Source of the DNA: JACNFS01 sp964582065
GTDB taxonomy: Bacteria > Chloroflexota > Dehalococcoidia > GIF9 > UBA5629
DNA: 5,902 nt
NCBI GenBank assembly: GCA_964582065.1
Contig: CAZOQG010000094.1
Location: forward strand, 1 to 5,902
Direction: 5' to 3'
Positions 1 through 5,161 of this stretch are shown in pieces. Made by a program: the position numbers and the translations under genes. How positions within the stretch are numbered: the first letter of the stretch is position 1; every line of letters starts with the position of its first letter. The notes beneath the pieces are model-generated. The model was not told the DNA's origin and made no database searches. It saw nothing but the letters and a program-made list of their open reading frames with translations.

Positions 1-158
1 ACGAGCAAGGCGGCAAGAAGTTCAGGAAATGGATGGAGAAAACCGAGAACGTGGAAAGCGACCCAATTTATAACAGCGTATTGCAGGCAGCCCAAGAGAT
101 GGAAAAAGCGAAAGAGAGGCTGTCTCAGTTATTGACTGAATTGGAAGGCGATAAATAG
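1..158 (+). CDS. C-terminal fragment of an unidentified charged, helical protein
   Basis: This is an open frame running in from the left edge (first complete codon at 3) and ending at TAG 156-158; 51 residues are visible. The segment is very polar, with a KKFRKWMEK stretch near the start and a heptad-like run (VLQAAQEMEKAKERLSQLL) that predicts an amphipathic helix or short coiled coil. It has no cysteines, no membrane segment and no motif that names a family. The only hint is position: a J-domain protein starts 79 bases downstream, so a chaperone-related protein is conceivable, but nothing in the residues themselves supports that. It is called coding because the frame is open to the edge and the composition is protein-like, but most of the gene lies outside the window. 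Function unknown. Confidence 0.6.
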   Translation, partial: EQGGKKFRKWMEKTENVESDPIYNSVLQAAQEMEKAKERLSQLLTELEGDK

Positions 159-180
159 GCATCGGTGCTGGTGTGCCTAT
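155..180 (+). other. 7-bp hairpin overlapping the stop codon of the first gene
   Basis: ATAGGCA (155-161) and TGCCTAT (174-180) are perfect inverted repeats with a 12-base loop. The left arm contains the TAG stop of the upstream gene. No T-run follows directly, so by itself it is not an intrinsic terminator. A second hairpin abuts it. Confidence 0.35.
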
Positions 181-213
181 CTGACGGTACCTCCCGTTAG
201 CTGGGCTGTTTTG
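181..213 (+). terminator. Possible weak terminator: hairpin plus delayed T-run
   Basis: CTGACGG (181-187) pairs with CCGTTAG (194-200) through six Watson-Crick pairs and one G-T wobble around a six-base loop. A short T-run (210-212, extending through TGTTTT at about 207-212) lies about seven bases past the stem, farther than in a textbook terminator. Together with the hairpin at 155-180 it makes a structured gap between the first gene and the J-domain gene and may end or attenuate the upstream transcript. Without the correct U-tract spacing this is only a possibility. Confidence 0.3.
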
Positions 214-223
214 ATAGAAGTAT

Positions 224-229
224 AAGGAG
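224..229 (+). promoter_or_regulatory. Ribosome binding site for the J-domain gene
   Basis: AAGGAG lies eight bases before GTG 238. It supports this GTG as the start, since the gene has no suitable in-frame ATG before the J-domain. Confidence 0.7.
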
Positions 230-237
230 TATCGGGC

Positions 238-537
238 GTGGCCGACTTTGAGGAAATAGATAAGGCCCGCAAACTGTTGGGCCTAAGAGAGTTTGCCAGT
301 CTCAAGGAGATAACACGAGCTTACAGGAAAAAAGCGTTCTTGTATCACCCAGATAAGAGCGGCAACCAGAGCGCTGAAGGTGAAGAAGAGATGAAGAAAC
401 TGAACCAGGCATACAAGTTGCTCAGTGAGTATGTTGCCCAGTATAAATATTCTTTCACTGAACAGGATGTAATGAGAGCTTATCCTGATGATGACTACTT
501 GAAAAGATATGTCTATGGCTGGTTTGAAGGAATATAA
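238..537 (+). CDS. Stand-alone J-domain (DnaJ-like) co-chaperone, 99 aa
   Basis: This is a short J-domain protein. Helix II (about residues 22-36, EITRAYRKKAFLYHPDK) ends in the HPD triad at residues 37-39, which stimulates Hsp70 (DnaK) ATP hydrolysis in all J-proteins. Helix III follows at about 49-64 (EEEMKKLNQAYKLLSEYV). The protein lacks the Gly/Phe linker, the zinc-finger region and the C-terminal substrate-binding domains of full DnaJ. It ends instead in an acidic and aromatic tail (residues 69-99, with YPDDDYLKRYVYGWF), probably a small client- or partner-binding element. The GTG start is chosen from the AAGGAG eight bases upstream. It is cytoplasmic, with no signal peptide or membrane segment. 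The ferredoxin gene begins 20 bases after its stop, so co-transcription is likely. A role in folding or cluster loading of the Fe-S proteins encoded next to it is inference only. Confidence 0.88.
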   Translation: MADFEEIDKARKLLGLREFASLKEITRAYRKKAFLYHPDKSGNQSAEGEEEMKKLNQAYKLLSEYVAQYKYSFTEQDVMRAYPDDDYLKRYVYGWFEGI

Positions 538-557
538 GGATATAGTAGTGTAAGAGA

Positions 558-767
558 ATGCCAAACCCGGTAGCCATAATTGATTATCAGAAGTGTCGTC
601 CCGATAGATGCGATGGTGGGGTTTGTGCTGCCGCGCTTGAGTGCCCGAACAAGGTCATGGCACAGGAAGCTCGCTATGAGTTTCCGTTCTCGCATCCGTC
701 TCACTTTTGCCGCGGCTGCGCTAAATGTGCTCAAGCCTGCCCACTTGAAGCAATCCGCATTGGATGA
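558..767 (+). CDS. Small 2[4Fe-4S] ferredoxin with an RLI-like first cluster motif, 69 aa
   Basis: Eight cysteines fall into two clusters. The first is C13-x4-C18-x4-C23-x5-C29-P, in the context CRPDRCDGGVC, which resembles the N-terminal metal-binding region of RLI/ABCE1 proteins. The second, C51-x2-C54-x2-C57-x3-C61-P, is a classical bacterial ferredoxin motif. A loop of about 20 residues separates them. The protein is expected to carry two [4Fe-4S] clusters and act as a cytoplasmic low-potential electron carrier. Its gene is 20 bases after the J-domain gene and 25 bases before the flavoprotein gene at 793, so the flavoprotein is the obvious electron partner (inference). The start is the only ATG before the first Cys; the Shine-Dalgarno is weak (TAAGAGA just before the ATG, or AAGGA further upstream), so translational coupling to the upstream gene is possible. 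Another frame across 580-780 lacks this Cys pattern. Confidence 0.88.
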   Translation: MPNPVAIIDYQKCRPDRCDGGVCAAALECPNKVMAQEARYEFPFSHPSHFCRGCAKCAQACPLEAIRIG

Positions 768-792
768 GTTGGTCATATAGAAGGCACAAAGA

Positions 793-2163
793 ATGGACAG
801 GGAGAGATTCATAGTAATAGGTGGAGTGGCAGCGGGGATGAGCGCCGCCAGTCGGGCCAAGAGAAACAAGCCCGATATGGAAGTCATTGTTCTGGAGAGA
901 GGGAACTTTGTCTCCTATGGCTCCTGTGGGCTCCCCTACTTCATCTCGGACCTGGTCAAGGATATCCACGGGCTGGTTGTCCATGATGCTGCATTCTTTA
1001 AGCAGAAGAGAGGGATCGATGTCTTAACAAGGCATGAGGTTGCCAAGATAGATTCGCAGGCGAAGGTTGTCTTTGCCCGAAACCTCGAGCAGGACGAGGA
1101 GATAGAACTGAGCTATGATAAGCTGGCAATATGCACCGGAGCTTCTCCGTCTTATCCAAACCTGCCTGGTGTTGACCTCAAGAATGTCTTCGTCATCAGA
1201 ACGGCTGAAGATGGAGACGTCCTCAAGGATTTCTTGAAGGAAGCGGCTCCCAAGAAAGCAGTGATAATTGGCGCTGGGCTTATCGGCCTGGAGATGGCCG
1301 AAGCCTTTAGAGTGAGAGGCCTTGAAGTAACAGTGATAAAGAGGCCGGGAAGCATTCTGAAGATGTTCGATGATGATATGGTCAAGTTAGTTGAGGATGA
1401 GCTTAAGGCAAAGGATGTTGACCTGGTTAAGGATGCCAATATTCAGGGGTTTGAAGGCGATAAAGAGGGCAAGGTGAGAGCTGTAGTCCTGGCCCAAGGA
1501 ACTCATCAGGCTGACCTTGTTCTTCTGGCTACTGGTTCCAAGCCCAATTCAGACCTGGCGAGAGGGGCAGGCCTTGAGATTGCTGACAATGAGACTATTG
1601 TTGTTGATGACAAAATGCAGACAAGCAACCCTGATATCTTTGCCGCCGGAGACTGCGTTGGGCAGAGACATATCATCACTGGTAAGGATGTGTACATCCC
1701 ACGGGGGACTACGGCCAATAAGCAGGGAAGGATTGCTGGTGAGAATGCCTCCGGCGGCAATGAAGCCTTCGAGGGCATTGTGGGGACGGCTGTCTCCAAA
1801 ATCTTTGACCTGACAGTTGCCTGTACTGGCCTAAGTGCTACCAATGCCTCTGCCGAAGGCTATGATTTTGCTACCTCTACCGTCGCCCATCCCTCGCATG
1901 CTCATACCTACCCTAATCCCGAGCCGAAAGACATCACCATTAAGTTGATAGACGAAAGGGCAACGGGGAGATTGCTGGGTGCTCAGATGATAGGTGAGAT
2001 AGGCGTTGCTAAACGTATAGATGTTTTTGCCACTGCCCTCTACAACGACATGACTGTCGGGGAGATAGCAAGCTTGGATTTGAGTTACTCTCCACCTTTC
2101 GCACCCGTCTGGGACCCCATATTGGTAGCCGCAAATGTGGCATTAAGAAAGCTTGAAAGTTGA
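793..2163 (+). CDS. CoA-disulfide reductase / NAD(P)H oxidase-family flavoprotein, 456 aa
   Basis: This is a single-cysteine pyridine-nucleotide disulfide oxidoreductase. The N-terminal FAD Rossmann motif is VIGGVAAGMSAAS (residues 8-20). The catalytic Cys is C45 in SYGSCGLPY, the hallmark of CoA-disulfide reductases, NADH oxidases and related enzymes. CTGASP (114-119) follows, then the NAD(P)-binding GAGLIG (160-165), ATGSKPN (246-252) and the second FAD motif DIFAAGDC (281-288). The C-terminal dimerisation domain ends with LDLSYSPPFAPVWDP (428-442). Y432 and Y373 (HTYPNPEP) look equivalent to the two active-site tyrosines of Staphylococcus CoADR. Length is normal for the family and there is no fused rhodanese domain. 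After the second beta strand of the NAD domain it has K183-R184 rather than an acidic residue, which favours NADPH. AGAAGG eight bases upstream fixes the ATG. Substrate could be CoA disulfide, persulfide, oxygen or ferredoxin (FNOR-like); sequence alone does not decide. Confidence 0.9.
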   Translation: MDRERFIVIGGVAAGMSAASRAKRNKPDMEVIVLERGNFVSYGSCGLPYFISDLVKDIHGLVVHDAAFFKQKRGIDVLTRHEVAKIDSQAKVVFARNLEQDEEIELSYDKLAICTGASPSYPNLPGVDLKNVFVIRTAEDGDVLKDFLKEAAPKKAVIIGAGLIGLEMAEAFRVRGLEVTVIKRPGSILKMFDDDMVKLVEDELKAKDVDLVKDANIQGFEGDKEGKVRAVVLAQGTHQADLVLLATGSKPNSDLARGAGLEIADNETIVVDDKMQTSNPDIFAAGDCVGQRHIITGKDVYIPRGTTANKQGRIAGENASGGNEAFEGIVGTAVSKIFDLTVACTGLSATNASAEGYDFATSTVAHPSHAHTYPNPEPKDITIKLIDERATGRLLGAQMIGEIGVAKRIDVFATALYNDMTVGEIASLDLSYSPPFAPVWDPILVAANVALRKLES

Positions 2164-2174
2164 GCGATGCTCAA
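2160..2174 (+). other. Small hairpin across the stop codon of the CoADR-like gene
   Basis: TTGAGC (2160-2165) and GCTCAA (2169-2174) form a perfect 6-bp stem with a three-base loop, including the TGA stop (2161-2163). No T-run follows, so it is not a terminator; a role in mRNA processing or in spacing expression of the two flavoproteins is possible but unsupported. Confidence 0.25.
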
Positions 2175-2202
2175 GTTAAACCAAACCTAGAGGAGATGCG
2201 TT

Positions 2203-3195
2203 ATGGAGCAAAGAGATATAATTATCGTTGGTGGAGGTCCTGCCGGGTTATCCGCAGCGGTATTCACCAAAATGGATGGCTGGAGCACACTGGTCTTAGA
2301 GGCTAGTTGGATAGGCGGACAGGGAAAGAGTGCCTCCACTGTGCCCAACTACCCGGGGTTTCCGCCTGGCGATGGTGCTATTCTTATGGATAATCTTGAG
2401 AAGCAGGTTACTTCTCCCCCGCCAGCCGGTGTTGGTGCAGAGCTAAGGCAGGAAAAAGTGCTAAGCATTAACGCCGAGGAGAAAATCGCGACTACAGAGG
2501 CGAACCAATATGAATCTAAAGCTATCATCATCGCCACCGGCAGTGTTATGCAAAAGCTCGGTGTACCTGATGAGGAAAGATTTGCGGGGAGGGGTGTGTC
2601 CTATTACGCTAAGCGTGACTTTCGCAAGTTCGCTGACAAGAGAATCTTGGTAGTGGGTGGTGGAAATTCCACGGCTAAGAATGCTCTTGTTGCCAGGGGC
2701 AAAGCTAGTCAGGTCACCCTGGTGCATCGAAGAGAATCACTGCGAGCATATCCTGCTATGGTGAAGCGTTTGGGAAAAGAGGGCGTTGAGATTCATTACA
2801 ACACTGAGGTGAAGGAAATAAAGGGAAACGATAAAGTTGAGGCGGCAGTAGTGGTGAATAACAAGACCGGTGATGAAAGAGAGATAGCGGTTGACTGGAT
2901 AGTCATCTGTGTAGGAACACAGCCGAATACCGAACTAGCGAAGCAGCTGGGGGTTGAGGTAGCAGGAAGCGCTGTAAAGGTGAATGACCGGGTGATGACT
3001 AGCAAGCCAGGAATATTCGCTTGTGGTGAGATTTCAGGTAGTGACCGTCATCTCATCTCGGCTGCTGCCAGCGGAGCCTCTGCTGGAATGGCTGCCAGTG
3101 AATACCTGGCAATGGAAAAGGTGAGGAGGGGTGAAATGTTTGACGGTGCTATAAATGGGAAATATGCTGATGAATATCTGGCAATGCTTGGCTAG
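2203..3195 (+). CDS. Thioredoxin-reductase-fold flavoprotein lacking the CXXC redox centre, 330 aa
   Basis: The fold is that of low-molecular-weight thioredoxin reductase: FAD motif IVGGGPAG (8-15), GGQ at 38-40, VPNYPGFP (47-54), ATGS (111-114), NADPH-domain motif VVGGGNSTA (150-158), the NADPH phosphate-binding HRRESLR (175-181), and a C-terminal FAD motif. Where thioredoxin reductases have SYCATCD this protein has SYYAKRD, with Y135 and R138 replacing the two catalytic cysteines. Only two cysteines remain in the chain, C236 and C274, and neither forms a CXXC. The late FAD motif reads FACGEI instead of FAAGDx. It should bind FAD and NADPH but cannot reduce thioredoxin in the usual way. Ferredoxin/flavodoxin-NADP reductases of this fold also lack CXXC, and the YxxKxDxxKF pattern after it is reminiscent of them. 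It is not a clear YpdA/Bdr type, because A14 replaces that family's conserved Cys. AGGAG seven bases upstream supports the ATG. Confidence 0.85.
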   Translation: MEQRDIIIVGGGPAGLSAAVFTKMDGWSTLVLEASWIGGQGKSASTVPNYPGFPPGDGAILMDNLEKQVTSPPPAGVGAELRQEKVLSINAEEKIATTEANQYESKAIIIATGSVMQKLGVPDEERFAGRGVSYYAKRDFRKFADKRILVVGGGNSTAKNALVARGKASQVTLVHRRESLRAYPAMVKRLGKEGVEIHYNTEVKEIKGNDKVEAAVVVNNKTGDEREIAVDWIVICVGTQPNTELAKQLGVEVAGSAVKVNDRVMTSKPGIFACGEISGSDRHLISAAASGASAGMAASEYLAMEKVRRGEMFDGAINGKYADEYLAMLG

Positions 3196-3198
3196 GGG
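3194..3198 (+). promoter_or_regulatory. Ribosome binding site overlapping the previous stop; supports the TTG start
   Basis: AGGGG overlaps the TAG stop (3193-3195) of the preceding gene and lies six bases before TTG 3205. The overlap suggests translational coupling of the flavoprotein and the methyltransferase. The next in-frame ATG (3268) would remove the conserved N-terminal HYD segment. Confidence 0.55.
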
Positions 3199-3204
3199 TA
3201 TATT

Positions 3205-3846
3205 TTGCCGTCACCAAGGTCAAAAGTAGAGGTTGGCCCAGAGGCAGCTCAGCATTATGACCTTTTTATGAATGTGGTGTCAGTGGGGTATTACCCTCTT
3301 TTAATCAAGAAGGTTATTGACAAGATGGACATACAGCCTGGACAATCGATTCTGGACATTGGCTCGGGGACAGGCAGAAATGATTGCCTCATGGCCCAGA
3401 AGACGGGCCCTAGAGGCAAGATTTTGGGGCTTGACATCAGCCGGGAGATGCTGAGCTTGTCTCAGGGGCGCTGCCGTTCATATGGCAATGTCCAGTTTAA
3501 GGAACAACGAATTGAGACACTCCTGACTTACCAGGAGGAATTCGACAAGGTGTTCATCTCATTTGTGTTACATGGTTTTGAGGATGCCCAGAAAGTCAGC
3601 ATTATCAGCAACGCTTACCGGGCTCTAAAGCCGGGGGGAACCTTTTGTATTTTGGACTATAACGAGTTCGACCTAGAGAGGCTCTGGTTTCCACTTCGCT
3701 GGGTCTTTGCTCACGGGGAATGCGAGCTTGCCTTGGAGTTCCTCTGCCTTGACCTAAAGGGAATGCTTTCAAATCAAGGATTTACTAGCTTCAAGGAGGA
3801 ACTCTTTGCAAGAGAATACCTACGCCTACTTAAGGCAACAAAGTGA
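3205..3846 (+). CDS. Class I SAM-dependent methyltransferase (UbiE/Methyltransf_11-like), 213 aa
   Basis: The core Rossmann methyltransferase motifs are present in order: motif I ILDIGSGTGR (49-58), the acidic residue at the end of strand 2 in LGLDIS (D77), the strand-4 region FDKVFISFVLHGF (113-125), and the post-motif ALKPGGTFCILDY (140-152). The N-terminal AAQHYDLFMNVVSVGYY (14-30) is the cap helix typical of UbiE/COQ5-like small-molecule methyltransferases. Length is slightly short for UbiE. No DNA- or rRNA-methylase motif (such as NPPY) is seen, so a small-molecule or quinone/corrinoid-type substrate is more likely; the substrate cannot be read from the sequence. The gene begins nine bases after the flavoprotein stop, with a TTG start and an overlapping Shine-Dalgarno, so it is the last member of the redox operon. 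Cytoplasmic. Confidence 0.85.
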   Translation: MPSPRSKVEVGPEAAQHYDLFMNVVSVGYYPLLIKKVIDKMDIQPGQSILDIGSGTGRNDCLMAQKTGPRGKILGLDISREMLSLSQGRCRSYGNVQFKEQRIETLLTYQEEFDKVFISFVLHGFEDAQKVSIISNAYRALKPGGTFCILDYNEFDLERLWFPLRWVFAHGECELALEFLCLDLKGMLSNQGFTSFKEELFAREYLRLLKATK

Positions 3847-3852
3847 TAATAT

Positions 3853-3871
3853 GGTTGCAAACGAAGCAACC
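3853..3871 (+). other. 6-bp hairpin just after the methyltransferase gene
   Basis: GGTTGC (3853-3858) and GCAACC (3866-3871) are perfect inverted repeats around a seven-base loop, starting six bases after the methyltransferase stop. No T-run follows, so it would be at best a weak pause or mRNA 3'-end stabiliser. Confidence 0.3.
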
Positions 3872-4003
3872 TCAAATGACGAGGATTAAGGTGGGAAAAG
3901 AAAGTCAACTAAGGTGAACTTGAGCCATCTAGTAAGCATAACAGTTAAAGAGTCAGTGACTGAGATAATTGAGGAGTAATTTGGAAAAGAGGTGTCTGGA
4001 TTT

Positions 4004-4021
4004 AGGAAGACAATTCTTCCT
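4004..4021 (+). other. 7-bp hairpin upstream of cooC
   Basis: AGGAAGA (4004-4010) pairs perfectly with TCTTCCT (4015-4021) around the four-base loop CAAT. It sits 36 bases before the ATG of cooC and 25 before its ribosome site. The purine arm resembles a Shine-Dalgarno that would be masked when folded, which could matter if the GTG at 3992 were ever used. No T-run follows. Confidence 0.35.
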
Positions 4022-4046
4022 CGGCAAAGAATACCGGCTGTCCCGT

Positions 4047-4052
4047 GGGAGG
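4047..4052 (+). promoter_or_regulatory. Ribosome binding site that sets the cooC start
   Basis: GGGAGG lies five bases before ATG 4058. It decides for this start over the upstream GTG 3992, which has only GGAAAAGAGG nearby and would add 22 residues before the P-loop strand that is normally at the very N-terminus of this family. Confidence 0.7.
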
Positions 4053-4057
4053 TCTGG

Positions 4058-4870
4058 ATGAAGATTTCGGTCTGTGGCAAAGGCGGCAGCGGCAAAAGCA
4101 GCATAGTTGCCCTGCTAGCCAATGGAATGCACAATAGGGGCTATCGGGTATTAGTGGTTGATTCGGATGAGTCAAACTCTGGATTGTATAGAATGCTTGG
4201 CTTTGATAGAGCTCCAAGCCCTCTCATGGACCTTATAGGTGGGAAGAAGAATGTACAACGAAAAATGACATCTAAGTTTTCCTCAGGGCAATCGGAGCCT
4301 CAGATGACAGTTCTAGCGCAGGATGACATTTGGGTGGCAGACATTCCCCCTCAGCATATACTTAGCCGAGATGGCATCGCTCTGGTGAGCGTAGGCAAGA
4401 TACTCCAATCGTTGGAGGGTTGCGCCTGCCCTATGGGGGTGTTAAGTCGTGAGTTTTTGAAAAAGCTCCGCTTGGAGGATAAAGAGATAACAATTGTGGA
4501 TATGGAGGCGGGTGTGGAGCACTTTGGAAGAGGTGTAGAAACGAGCATAGACAGCGTGCTCATCGTGGTTGAGCCCTCTTTCGAGTCCTTGGAGCTTGCC
4601 CAAAAAGTGAACAGCCTTGCTGCCGGGATTGGAATTCACAATACTTGGGCTATCCTCAACAAAATTACTTCAGAAGAGCTGGCTTTAAGATTGGAGACTG
4701 AGCTTGGCAAGAGAAATATCGCCGTAACTGGCTGCATCCACCATGATGCGGAGATTTACGAGGCTTGCCTGGAGGGGCGCCCAGTATACGGCCGTGGCGC
4801 AGCAGAAGACGTAGAGAAGCTCTTGGACATTCTGCTGGAGGAGAAAAGCTCTCTAGGGGCAAAAGGCTGA
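4058..4870 (+). CDS. cooC: CooC-type nickel-insertion ATPase for CO dehydrogenase, 270 aa
   Basis: This is a MinD/SIMIBI-class P-loop ATPase. The deviant Walker A is GKGGSGKSS (7-15), with the signature lysine K8 and the P-loop lysine K13; VVDSDESN (33-40, D35 and D37) is the switch I region, and TIVDMEAGVEHFGRG (145-159, D148) is the Walker B/switch II. The DMEAGxEHFGRG string is characteristic of CooC. The CAC motif at C122-C124 matches the CXC that binds nickel at the dimer interface in Carboxydothermus CooC1. In that family ATP-driven dimerisation delivers Ni to the C-cluster of CO dehydrogenase (or to acetyl-CoA synthase for the AcsF/CooC2 branch); which branch this is cannot be settled here. 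A candidate late metal site is CIHHD (226-230). Length is slightly above the usual ~250. The ATG is set by GGGAGG; an upstream GTG extension lacks similarity. cooT follows 15 bases later. Confidence 0.92.
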   Translation: MKISVCGKGGSGKSSIVALLANGMHNRGYRVLVVDSDESNSGLYRMLGFDRAPSPLMDLIGGKKNVQRKMTSKFSSGQSEPQMTVLAQDDIWVADIPPQHILSRDGIALVSVGKILQSLEGCACPMGVLSREFLKKLRLEDKEITIVDMEAGVEHFGRGVETSIDSVLIVVEPSFESLELAQKVNSLAAGIGIHNTWAILNKITSEELALRLETELGKRNIAVTGCIHHDAEIYEACLEGRPVYGRGAAEDVEKLLDILLEEKSSLGAKG

Positions 4871-4885
4871 TTCAGGAGGGGAACT

Positions 4886-5080
4886 ATGTGTATAGCTACT
4901 GTTTATGTTGACGCTGCCGGTCAAACGGAAGAGGTAATGCAGGATGTAGTATCAGTCGAGCTTGAGGATAAGGGCATATTGCTGACTAGCATTTTGGGTG
5001 AGGAGAAGTTGCTCAAGGGTAGAATAAAGAATATCGATTTCCTCAAGCACTCAGTTATTGTCGAGAAAGATACTAGTTAA
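4886..5080 (+). CDS. cooT: CooT-family nickel-binding protein, 64 aa
   Basis: This is a very small protein beginning Met-Cys (MCIATVYV), the signature of the CooT family. In Rhodospirillum rubrum CooT the Cys next to the N-terminus takes part in binding one Ni(II) per dimer. C2 is the only cysteine here, and there is no histidine-rich nickel store of the CooJ type. The rest is predominantly beta-strand-like and polar (VVSVELEDKGILLTSILGEEKLLKGRIKNIDFLKHSVIVEK), consistent with the small SH3-like barrel described for the family. The length is typical. AGGAGG (4874-4879) gives a strong start, and the gene follows cooC by 15 bases, an arrangement that supports both names. It probably acts as a cytoplasmic nickel chaperone or sensor for CODH maturation; the exact step is not known from sequence. 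Confidence 0.9.
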   Translation: MCIATVYVDAAGQTEEVMQDVVSVELEDKGILLTSILGEEKLLKGRIKNIDFLKHSVIVEKDTS

Positions 5081-5146
5081 TAAAGAATGGGAAGCTAATT
5101 ATAGAGCGTGAGGATTCCAAGGCGAAAATCTAAGTCGATGAAATAA

Positions 5147-5156
5147 AAGGAGGTGA
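5147..5156 (+). promoter_or_regulatory. Near-perfect Shine-Dalgarno deciding the FmdB-type start
   Basis: AAGGAGGTGA lies five bases before ATG 5162. The GTG at 5153 falls inside this site, so it is not the start. Confidence 0.8.
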
Positions 5157-5161
5157 AAGGA

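Larger units (their letters stand above)
3847..4057 (+). other. Longest intergenic region; leader of the nickel-maturation genes
   Basis: These 211 bases separate the methyltransferase from cooC. They hold two small hairpins (3853-3871 and 4004-4021) and the cooC ribosome site. The frame of cooC is open backwards to GTG 3992, and beyond two TAA codons (3887, 3977) it continues to ATG 3851, but the encoded peptides match nothing I recognise and the stop density is not far from chance. No convincing sigma-70 promoter pair is visible. The region is the best place for an independent promoter or leader controlling cooC-cooT. Confidence 0.4.

Noticed and set aside
580..780. Alternative + strand frame overlapping the ferredoxin
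   Set aside because: It lacks the eight-cysteine pattern, and its initiation and composition are unconvincing compared with the 558-767 frame.
513..887. Reverse-strand open frame of 124 codons
   Set aside because: It lies opposite the ferredoxin and the start of the CoADR-like gene, has no ribosome site or recognisable motif, and is a mirror of well-supported + strand coding.
1506..1844. Reverse-strand open frame of 112 codons and a + strand frame (1517-1813) inside the CoADR-like gene
   Set aside because: Both are shadows of a gene with complete family motifs; neither encodes a recognisable protein.
2203..3195. Naming the CXXC-less flavoprotein TrxB or bacillithiol disulfide reductase
   Set aside because: It lacks the catalytic dithiol needed for TrxB and the GGGPCG cysteine of YpdA/Bdr (it has GGGPAG).
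3920..3949. Possible promoter TTGAGC with GTTAAA about 18 bases downstream, before cooC
   Set aside because: The -10-like element is a poor match and there is no supporting context, so it is not listed as a promoter.
3992..4057. 22-residue N-terminal extension of CooC from GTG 3992
   Set aside because: GGGAGG precedes ATG 4058 at good spacing, and family members start right at the MKIxVxGKGG strand.
3886..4134. Reverse-strand open frame across the intergenic region before cooC
   Set aside because: It overlaps the cooC P-loop region and has no Shine-Dalgarno or family-like sequence, so it is not used to explain the gap.
5081..5161. 81-base gap between cooT and the zinc ribbon gene, checked for terminator or promoter
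   Set aside because: It is purine- and A-rich with no stable inverted repeat or T-run; TTATAG near 5100 has no matching -35 element.
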